DNA of 64,000 nt from Candidatus Gastranaerophilales bacterium (GTDB lineage: Bacteria; Cyanobacteriota; Vampirovibrionia; Gastranaerophilales; Gastranaerophilaceae). The stretch is taken from assembly GCA_944326555.1 (NCBI GenBank), contig CALVEK010000002.1:1-64000 (forward strand). Reading direction: 5' to 3'. The notes beneath the pieces were generated by a model, which saw only the letters and a list, made by a program, of their open reading frames with translations, searched no databases and was not told the origin of the DNA. The position numbers and the translations under genes were made by a program. Below, piece by piece: positions 18,028-24,672 of the stretch (the stretch's first letter is position 1; the number at the start of each line of letters is the position of its first letter).

Positions 18028-18740
18028 ACAGAAATATTAATTGGAGACTTCAACTGTTCCGGTGTTACCGTTCTATAGTCTTGAATAGGATTTGTTGCAT
18101 AAGCAGTTGATTTGTATGCATTTTGACTTGTTTTATACGTTGAATTTGTTGATAACTTATCCGACTCGTTAGTATTATAATCAGCCTCTACCAAATTTGA
18201 AGAAGTGGTTGATGAAGTTGAGTTCAATAAGCTATTCAAATTTTCTTCAGAAAGGCTGTTCATAAAATTCATAAAAGCCAATGTCAATGCGGTATTCTTA
18301 CCATACTGAGCAGCAATTGATGACGAAATACTTGAGCCTATTTCTTTTAAAACACTATTCAAATCCTCATACGATGAAGAAGCAATCACATCTTGAGCAT
18401 CAGCAAAAGTAACTATGCTCATAAAATCAGTTTCCGTTATAACTTCACCGTCAGATGAAAAATCATCAAAATCATCAATCATGCTACCAACAAGCTCATA
18501 AGCACTGGTGCTTTCAAGATTTTCATTCGACATTGTCTGTCTAAGATTTTCTAAAGAACTTAACGATATTCCATTACCGTAAGAATCCGTCAAATAAGCC
18601 AAAGATTGATAAACAACAACAGATGCAACTCTTGCCACACTTTGAGATTGTTTATATTTTGACAACAACGTTTGAGTATTTTTTGTAACAGAAGATATCG
18701 AATTTTCTGTATTTGAAATAGGATTTATAGCAAAATTCAT
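18024..18740 (-). CDS. Hypothetical protein, Ser/Asn/Thr-rich
   Basis: A protein of 238 residues, not recognised. It is rich in Ser, Thr and Asn with helical stretches around 30-160, starts MNFAINPISN, and has a disordered tail with tandem SAYATN/TYKTSQ-like patches. No signal peptide or membrane helix is evident. Its stop overlaps the tolC-like gene's stop by 4 bp. It lies between tolC and rpsA without sharing an obvious function. The N-terminal style (short, INPIS) resembles other lineage-specific proteins here. Confidence 0.5.
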   Translation of the reverse strand: MNFAINPISNTENSISSVTKNTQTLLSKYKQSQSVARVASVVVYQSLAYLTDSYGNGISLSSLENLRQTMSNENLESTSAYELVGSMIDDFDDFSSDGEVITETDFMSIVTFADAQDVIASSSYEDLNSVLKEIGSSISSSIAAQYGKNTALTLAFMNFMNSLSEENLNSLLNSTSSTTSSNLVEADYNTNESDKLSTNSTYKTSQNAYKSTAYATNPIQDYRTVTPEQLKSPINISV

Positions 18741-18797
18741 AAAAAATCTTTAATCTTTGATAAACTAACCTTATAGTTTATATAAAAACAATAGCAC

Positions 18798-18840
18798 AAA
18801 AAAAATTGCCCTTTAATAATTTTAATTAAAGAGCAATTTT
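18798..18840 (-). terminator. Terminator after rpsA
   Basis: Minus-strand long stem AAAATTGCTCTTTAAT/ATTAAAGGGCAATTTT followed by T-run. Confidence 0.85.
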
Positions 18841-18853
18841 CTATTTATAACCA

Positions 18854-19912
18854 TTAGTCAGCAGAATCCAAACTCAAACTAATCCTTCTGTCATCAGGAT
18901 TAAACTTGATAACAGTAGTCTTAATTTTGTCTCCAACATTTAGTATACAATTATTCTTATTTTGATATTCAACAACCTCATTATTAGGAAGCAAAGCCTC
19001 AACACCTGCAAATACTTCTACAAAGGCACCAAAGTGTTTGATTCTTGTAATAGTTCCCTCGACCTTATCACCTTCTTTAATTTGGTTTTTAGCTTCAATC
19101 CAAGGATCTTTTTCAAGGTTTTTAAGGCTCAAACTTACTCTTTGTTTATCTTGGTCAATACCGATAATTTCAACATTAATCTCATCGGAAATCTTTAAAA
19201 CATCAGACGGATGATCAACCCATCTCCAAGACATTTGAGAAAGTGGCAAAAGTCCGTCCATACCGCCGATATCAACAAAAGCACCAAAATCGGTTATACG
19301 AACAACTTCGCCCTTAACAACCTGACCGACTTCAAGACTGGAGAACATATTTTCTCTATTTTCATCCTGAGCATCAGAATAAACTTTTTTATTAGAAAGA
19401 ATAAAATTATTTTGAGCCGGATCAAGTGATAATATTTTAAGTTCAATTTTTTCACCAACAATGTTATCAGTATCCTTGGCTCTAAGATGACTTGACGGAA
19501 TAAACCCTCTTACGCCCTTAACCTCAGCAAGCACACCACCCTTGACAACAGAAACAACCGTACCTTCAACAGTTGCATCTTCTGCCTTAAGATCTTCAAG
19601 TTCTTTCCAAGCATAAGCCATGGCAACCTTTTTGTAAGAGAGAATGAAGCGACCGTCTTCGTCTTCTTCTCTTATAATTAAAAACTCATAAACAGAACCT
19701 TTTTCCAAAGTTTCACTAACAGACTTTGACAAATCAGCTCTTGCTTCTCTCTCAGGAACAATAGCAGACGTTTTTGCTCCTATATCAACAATAACTCCTT
19801 CTGAATCATAACCACAGACGATACCTTTTACTAAATCCCCTTTTTGAAACTTATAATCATATTGAGAAATCAAAGATTCAAATTCATCATCTGTGTACGT
19901 TTTAGTGACCAT
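18854..19912 (-). CDS. rpsA: Ribosomal protein S1 / S1-domain RNA-binding protein
   Basis: A protein of 352 residues with four S1 (OB-fold) domains at about 20-90, 105-170, 190-260 and 275-345. The last two carry ITDFGAFVDIGGMDGLLP and IKHFGAFVEVFAGVEALLP. It binds mRNA on the 30S subunit. Cyanobacterial S1 proteins are also short, with three to four domains, against six in E. coli. The ATG at 19912 has GGAG at good distance; a TTG 6 bp upstream is less likely. It is monocistronic. Confidence 0.9.
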   Translation of the reverse strand: MVTKTYTDDEFESLISQYDYKFQKGDLVKGIVCGYDSEGVIVDIGAKTSAIVPEREARADLSKSVSETLEKGSVYEFLIIREEDEDGRFILSYKKVAMAYAWKELEDLKAEDATVEGTVVSVVKGGVLAEVKGVRGFIPSSHLRAKDTDNIVGEKIELKILSLDPAQNNFILSNKKVYSDAQDENRENMFSSLEVGQVVKGEVVRITDFGAFVDIGGMDGLLPLSQMSWRWVDHPSDVLKISDEINVEIIGIDQDKQRVSLSLKNLEKDPWIEAKNQIKEGDKVEGTITRIKHFGAFVEVFAGVEALLPNNEVVEYQNKNNCILNVGDKIKTTVIKFNPDDRRISLSLDSAD

Positions 19913-20126
19913 TAGCAATCTCCATTTAAAATAATAATCCTCGTAAAAAATTTACTATAGCTATAATAGTAAATTTTTTAGGATTTTGTCAAATAAAAAG
20001 TTATCAAACATTAATATATCTCAACGTTTTGGCTTAATTTAATAATAAAAAAACAATGAATACGGGCACATTTTATTTCCGAAATTCGAAAATACGAACA
20101 ATCAAAATAAAATGAACCCAAAGCAG

Positions 20127-21182
20127 TTAAGAAGCATTTCTGCTATGTGAGTTCCTATATCCGATACCAGCTCTATATCCGGACACAAAATACATAATAG
20201 GTAGAGCAGGCTCAATCCACTTAAAACCGGACAAAACACCTGCTGTTGCAATGTCATCAGCATGCAAGACGACATCGGCAAATTCAGGTTTCCGTTCATC
20301 ATACACACCTTTACATGACAATTTTTTATTTTTATTAAAAAGAGGATCAATAATTTTTTGACTTAATTTATTGGCAATCCAGCTACCTCCAATAATACCT
20401 GTTGAAACAATTCCTGAAAGAATTACAACCATTTTTTTTAATGGCGACAAGGGTTTTATAACCTTTGATTTTTGTAATCCCTCTGCAATGAATAAAGCAG
20501 CACAAGCACCAACGTTGCACAAAAAAATGTTAGCAAAATATTGATAAAATCCTTCTTTAATCTTATTTGCAGTTGATTTTTTAGAAAGATCTCCAACTAT
20601 ATAATCAGAAGCGATTCCACCGCTCACCCCACCAATAACAGGAATTGCACCCAACAGAGATAAACGGCCTATTTCACTAAATATTCCTTTAGCATTAAGA
20701 TTTTCGGGCTTGGGCAAAATCACCTCTAAAAGACACTCGCTATCTTTCCCCTTAGGCAATCTACTCAGCAACAAATCAACTTCTTTAACTGACAAATAAT
20801 CATTTCTTACTTTATTTAGAGCAGAAATAAGACTTTTATCAAAGATTTTTTGTTTTGCTAAAAAAGTATCAACTGCACTGTTTTGTTTATTTAAAATTTC
20901 AATGAGAGGAGTTCGCTCTATTAATCTTGGAATTATCTGTTTATTAGCAATTTTAAAACCATTTGCGGCAACTAAAGATGACAATACTGTTGCACTTATA
21001 ACAACACTGTTTTTTAGAGCTTTTTTCTTTTTATAATCACCATTTTTAGCTTTTGAAGACTTATATGTATCGGCAATACCGTAAGCAGCAGCAATTCCCA
21101 CGAGAAGAGATGGCATTTTTTTTTGCAATTTATTCAACAAAACAGGTTGATCTACACATCGAGCAATAGCAGTAATATTCAT
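20127..21182 (-). CDS. Hypothetical multi-pass membrane protein
   Basis: A protein of 351 residues, not recognised. Hydrophobic, glycine-rich segments lie at about 23-38, 58-75, 170-195, 215-238 and 250-272, with a final GYRAGIGYRNSH tail. The N-terminus MNITAIARCVDQPVL is not a classical signal. AAAGG precedes the ATG. The promoter contains the palindrome GTTAGTCATGACTAAC at its -10/start region, shared with the small-RNA promoter at 16357, so both are probably controlled by one repressor. No homologous domain is evident. Confidence 0.55.
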   Translation of the reverse strand: MNITAIARCVDQPVLLNKLQKKMPSLLVGIAAAYGIADTYKSSKAKNGDYKKKKALKNSVVISATVLSSLVAANGFKIANKQIIPRLIERTPLIEILNKQNSAVDTFLAKQKIFDKSLISALNKVRNDYLSVKEVDLLLSRLPKGKDSECLLEVILPKPENLNAKGIFSEIGRLSLLGAIPVIGGVSGGIASDYIVGDLSKKSTANKIKEGFYQYFANIFLCNVGACAALFIAEGLQKSKVIKPLSPLKKMVVILSGIVSTGIIGGSWIANKLSQKIIDPLFNKNKKLSCKGVYDERKPEFADVVLHADDIATAGVLSGFKWIEPALPIMYFVSGYRAGIGYRNSHSRNAS

Positions 21183-21204
21183 TATTTTTGAGCCTTTATT
21201 TATT

Positions 21205-21247
21205 GTTAGTCATGACTAACTTTATAAAAAGCAAAACTGTTTGTCAA
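21205..21247 (-). promoter_or_regulatory. Promoter with palindromic operator GTTAGTCATGACTAAC
   Basis: -35 TTGACA (21247-21242), then either TATAAA after 15 bp or TAAAGT after 17 bp. The palindrome at 21205-21220 abuts the -10, and a half-site GACTAACTAA lies upstream at 21248-21257. It drives the membrane protein gene starting at 21182. Confidence 0.55.
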
Positions 21248-21265
21248 GACTAACTAAATAACAAG

Positions 21266-21292
21266 CAAAAAAAAACCTGAGGCAATCTCAGG
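21266..21292 (-). terminator. Terminator after the 54-residue gene
   Basis: Minus-strand stem CCTGAG/CTCAGG with a 5-nt loop followed by nine T. Confidence 0.85.
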
Positions 21293-21365
21293 CAAAACTA
21301 GACTAATAGGGAAAACTCCATAAATCTCCAATATCAACGCCCAAAGGCATTTTTGTTGATTAAAC

Positions 21366-21530
21366 TTAGTTTAAATGCATCATAACTCTATTTGTTACAG
21401 CTATCATTTGCATTGTCTTCCAGAAATCTTCCGGATCAAGTGCAGACTTGTTTTCGAGGTTTACAGTAACTTTTTCTGCATAAAGTTTAGCAAGTTTTTT
21501 ATCTATTGCGTTGTTAGGACATAAAGCCAT
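21366..21530 (-). CDS. Small hypothetical protein, 54 residues
   Basis: The frame starts MALCPNNAIDKKLAKLYAEK and ends RVMMHLN. GCGAGGG precedes the ATG at proper spacing, and a good terminator follows about 75 bp downstream. These two signals make it a believable gene despite its size. It has one Cys, no membrane segment, and an amphipathic helical look. It is unrelated to the 58-residue protein at 6379. Function unknown. Confidence 0.65.
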   Translation of the reverse strand: MALCPNNAIDKKLAKLYAEKVTVNLENKSALDPEDFWKTMQMIAVTNRVMMHLN

Positions 21531-21717
21531 TTTTGCTACCCTCGCTGGTTATCTATCACTTACATATATATAAAGTATTTAAAAAGTATACAATTTCAGT
21601 TTTAATTTATTTCGTTACATTACTTAATATATGTTTTAATACTTGTAAATTAGAGACTCCAATAGGCGATATTTAGTAAATTCAAGATTTCAACTTTAAT
21701 TACACATTCTTATCTGT

Positions 21718-21783
21718 AAAATATTTTGTTTTAAAACGACTATGACACGCAATGAATCTGAATGGGAAAATAAAATATTTTGC
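21718..21783. repeat. MITE-like repeat, copy A (66 bp)
   Basis: Ends AAAATATTTTG and AAAATATTTTGC form self-palindromic termini. The core contains TTTTAAAACGACTATGACACG. It matches copy B at 21979-22047 over most of its length in the same orientation, with a few substitutions and a small length difference. Confidence 0.75.
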
Positions 21784-21978
21784 TTTAAACATTGTGAATA
21801 ACTTCTAAAAATTAAAAAAATTTTAGTATAAAAAACTCCGGACTTAGAGATTTTAACTTTGCCGTTACGACTCCCCCGTCGGGTTACAAATCTTAGCTTA
21901 TCTCACCACCCTTTGCCGACTCCTCCGCAGTCTCTTTAAATTTAAAATCTCTTACACATATTGACATTCTTTTTTAGA
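21784..21978. other. Gene-free structured spacer between the two repeats
   Basis: No frame with start and ribosome site. The element is bounded by inverted repeats TAGAGATTTTAA (21845) and TTAAAATCTCTTA (21942). Inside are hairpins such as CGAC/GTCG, and C/T-rich tracts near 21871 and 21922. The block looks like a non-coding, possibly mobile unit with its flanking repeats. Confidence 0.55.
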
Positions 21979-22047
21979 GCAAAATATTTTGTTTTAAAAC
22001 GACTATGACACGTCAGTGAATCGGAGTGGAAAAATAAAATATTTTGC
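21979..22047. repeat. MITE-like repeat, copy B (69 bp)
   Basis: Same core and same GCAAAATATTTT/AAAATATTTTGC termini as copy A at 21718-21783, in direct orientation, 195 bp apart. Confidence 0.75.
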
Positions 22048-22201
22048 TTCACAAAAAATCAGCTAATTGCAAAAAATCAAGCTCAAATACAGCATTTACA
22101 ATGTTATTAGAATTAATTATTTGGAATATTTGTTAACTTATGTAAACCATTTAGATGATATTTCTAAAGATTTAAAAACTATAAACCGATATACAAATTG
22201 T

Positions 22202-22269
22202 TAGACCGAAAGGTCAAACAAACCTCCTCCCCAAGTCTAGTAGCCGGCCTCAAAGGACGGCTTTTTTTT
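22202..22269 (+). ncRNA. Candidate Yfr1-like small RNA
   Basis: Layout: 5' hairpin GACC-GAAA-GGTC (22204-22215), a single-stranded CU-rich stretch CCTCCTCCCC (22223-22232), then a terminator hairpin with eight T (22243-22269). A -10-like TATACA at 22190-22195 predicts a start near 22202, hence an RNA of about 66 nt; the -35 is weak. Cyanobacterial Yfr1 has the same order: hairpin, unpaired CUCCUC-containing motif, terminator. The stretch is also complementary to Shine-Dalgarno sequences. An alternative pairing TTAGAC/GTCTAG is possible. The relation to Yfr1 is inference. Confidence 0.5.
22243..22269 (+). terminator. Terminator of the candidate small RNA
   Basis: Stem GCCG-g-CCT/AGG-a-CGGC with a short CAA loop, followed by TTTTTTTT. 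There is no plus-strand protein gene upstream, which is the main sign of a small RNA here. Confidence 0.8.
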
Positions 22270-23278
22270 ATTTCAAAATTGCTGTTTTTAAAAGATTTAT
22301 ATATCTTGTTCTTTCTTCTTCAGAAAAAGCACCTTTTTTAGCAAAATGAATATGGTATATTCCCTTTGGGGTATATATTACACGAGCAATTTCAGACTCT
22401 TTTGCGTTATCAAATTTCCATTCGTATATAATTTCATTTTTCTTTTGATTAATTACTTTTTTCTCAAACGACTTATTAGAATTTTTTGCAATCGCATCAA
22501 TCGCCCCTATATGGTTATTAAAATAGGAGTCCATAGAGACGTTAAAATTATCGGTTAAAAGGAAATATTGAATAGTTATGAGCTGTGTCCAATTATAGTT
22601 TTTAACATCCTCACCTTTTAGACCATAAGTTACTATTTTTGATTTTTCATCTTTTTGATCAAGTGTTTTTTCCCATTTGTTCAAATCTATGGAAAGAACG
22701 ACATCTCCTGTTTGGCTAGCATCATTGGCAACAATTTCATCTTTTTTTTCAGAGTATGTATTTACTATTTCTTTTGATTGAGCAAACTGAGTTGAAGAAA
22801 TCAGAGATGAGTTTTTCATTGAATATGCGTTTTCTTCTATTTGCATTTCTTTAAGAAGTTTTTTGTAATAAGTTTTTTCTTTCCCCCCCATAGACTCGAG
22901 GCTAACTGCTGTCTCATAGTATTCCCTCGCCAATTGATAATCATGCTGACTCCTTTTTAAATCAGCAAGGAAAATATAAGCATTCCAATTATCCGGATAA
23001 AGATTTATTGCATCCTGAAAGGTTTTTTCTGCCATTTTATCATCTTTGTTATAAGCATAACTTGTACCCAAAAGACACAATGCACTGTAAGAATCAGGTT
23101 TGTAATTCAACGCATTATTAAAATTCACAATAGCTTCATCATATTTTTTTTCATTGTATGCACGCATTCCTTTGTCATATTCATGCCTGAAATTCAATGC
23201 GGCACACCCGCACTGCAACAAAATCAAACAAGAAACAAAAATGAATGTTATAAATCTGCAAACCTGTTTTAAATACAT
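22268..23278 (-). CDS. TPR-containing putative lipoprotein
   Basis: A protein of 336 residues. The N-terminal hydrophobic stretch ends in LLQCGCAA, probably a lipoprotein signal with the second Cys lipidated. Three to four TPR helices follow (about 30-140), including DEAIVNFNNALNYKPD. The C-terminal half has an unidentified alpha/beta region. The start at 23278 is chosen over one 16 codons upstream because AGGGG precedes it and the signal peptide then begins properly. A TPR protein gene lies just upstream. Probably an envelope scaffold; substrate unknown. Confidence 0.7.
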   Translation of the reverse strand: MYLKQVCRFITFIFVSCLILLQCGCAALNFRHEYDKGMRAYNEKKYDEAIVNFNNALNYKPDSYSALCLLGTSYAYNKDDKMAEKTFQDAINLYPDNWNAYIFLADLKRSQHDYQLAREYYETAVSLESMGGKEKTYYKKLLKEMQIEENAYSMKNSSLISSTQFAQSKEIVNTYSEKKDEIVANDASQTGDVVLSIDLNKWEKTLDQKDEKSKIVTYGLKGEDVKNYNWTQLITIQYFLLTDNFNVSMDSYFNNHIGAIDAIAKNSNKSFEKKVINQKKNEIIYEWKFDNAKESEIARVIYTPKGIYHIHFAKKGAFSEEERTRYINLLKTAILK

Positions 23279-23330
23279 AATAAATCCCCTACGGATAATT
23301 ATACTTATTGTTTCAAATGAGTGCAATTTA

Positions 23331-23810
23331 TTACAAATACTTTTGATTAATCAATTTTTTTAGTGCTCTTGCATTAACGGCATCAGGCTCCAGTTTAATA
23401 AGTTTATCCAGATACTCAATAGCTTTCTGATAGTTTCCAAGTTTTTTGTGAGCTGCAGCCATAGCATAAAGCGCATCCAGAAATTTCTCATCAAGTTCCA
23501 ATGCTTTTTCCAAATCATTTACAGCTCTTGTTATATCGGGATTTTTTATATCTTTTCTTGAGAGTATTATTTTTGCACGATTATAATAAGCGTCTGTCAT
23601 TTTCTCGTTCAATTCTATTGCTTTTGTATAGTCAAGTATTGCTTCATCGTATTTTTCTATTGAGTGATATGCTACTGCCCTGTAGAAATAAGAAATCTCC
23701 CAATCATTTTTCAAATCTATTGATTGAGTTATCAAGTCAATGGCTTTTTTTATTTCGCCCTTATTGATACAATAAATACCCTCATCCAAATATTTTTTAT
23801 AATCACACAT
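23331..23810 (-). CDS. TPR repeat protein
   Basis: A protein of 159 residues made of about four tetratricopeptide repeats, for example YDEAILDYTKAIELNEKM and YQKAIEYLDKLIKLEPDA. No signal peptide, so probably cytoplasmic. It lies 21 bp downstream of the ABC ATPase gene and 52 bp upstream of the TPR lipoprotein gene, all on the same strand, suggesting one operon. Partner proteins unknown. Confidence 0.75.
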   Translation of the reverse strand: MCDYKKYLDEGIYCINKGEIKKAIDLITQSIDLKNDWEISYFYRAVAYHSIEKYDEAILDYTKAIELNEKMTDAYYNRAKIILSRKDIKNPDITRAVNDLEKALELDEKFLDALYAMAAAHKKLGNYQKAIEYLDKLIKLEPDAVNARALKKLINQKYL

Positions 23811-23831
23811 AAAAGTCTTCTCTCTATAAAC

Positions 23832-24632
23832 CTATATACCAACAAAAAAACAGCTATTATTCTTTTGCAAATTAATATTTGTTTCAAAAATTTGCGATAA
23901 ATTTTCAGAAGTCATTATTTCATCTTTCAAACCTGATTTGTATATTGTTTTGTTATACATCAATGCAACATGTGTAATTTCCGGAATAATTTCTTCTACA
24001 TCGTGAGTAACCAGTATTATATTTTTATCAGCAGCTAATTTTTGAACAGTTTGTAAAAAACTGCGTTTTGCCTTAATATCAAGCCCTGTAGTAGGCTCAT
24101 CAAGAACAAAAGCAACTGGATTATGAATCAGAGAACGTGCTATTATACACAACCTTTGTTGTCCGGTACTCAAATGCCCAAACTTTTTATCCTTTAACCC
24201 CAAAATTCCAAGAAAATCCATAACAGATAGAGCAGAGTCGTACTGTTTATCGTCAATATCGTGATGAGAAAACACACCTAAAGAGCTGTAATATCCGCTT
24301 AAGACAACGCTCATTACCGTAGATTGAGAAGAATAGCCGAAGAATTTATTCTGCAAATCACCAGAAACTATCCCCAGATATTTTTTCAACTCGAAAATAT
24401 CCCATCTGTCTTGTCCAAAAAGCTCCTTTTTAAACTCATACTTTGTATTTGGATATAAATCATTTGAGAAAAGTTTTAACAGTGTAGACTTACCGCTTCC
24501 ATTAGCACCCAGTATTGCCCAATTTTCACCGTTTTTTACTTTCAAATTCACATTTTCAAGTACGGTTGTCAAACCATAATTTACATATACATTTTCAAAA
24601 TCAATTATTAATTTATTGTCAAAATTACTCAT
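23832..24632 (-). CDS. ABC transporter ATP-binding protein
   Basis: A protein of 266 residues with one nucleotide-binding domain: Walker A GANGSGKST, signature LSTGQQRL, Walker B AFVLDEPTTGLD and the H-loop THD. The architecture resembles YlmA/ModF-like ATPases. No membrane or substrate-binding partner is adjacent, so the transported substrate is unknown, and a non-transport role is possible. It is the first gene of a likely operon with the TPR protein. Confidence 0.85.
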   Translation of the reverse strand: MSNFDNKLIIDFENVYVNYGLTTVLENVNLKVKNGENWAILGANGSGKSTLLKLFSNDLYPNTKYEFKKELFGQDRWDIFELKKYLGIVSGDLQNKFFGYSSQSTVMSVVLSGYYSSLGVFSHHDIDDKQYDSALSVMDFLGILGLKDKKFGHLSTGQQRLCIIARSLIHNPVAFVLDEPTTGLDIKAKRSFLQTVQKLAADKNIILVTHDVEEIIPEITHVALMYNKTIYKSGLKDEIMTSENLSQIFETNINLQKNNSCFFVGI

Positions 24633-24672
24633 AACAGACTATAGTATACCCCAACAGCAGACAAAAACGAAA

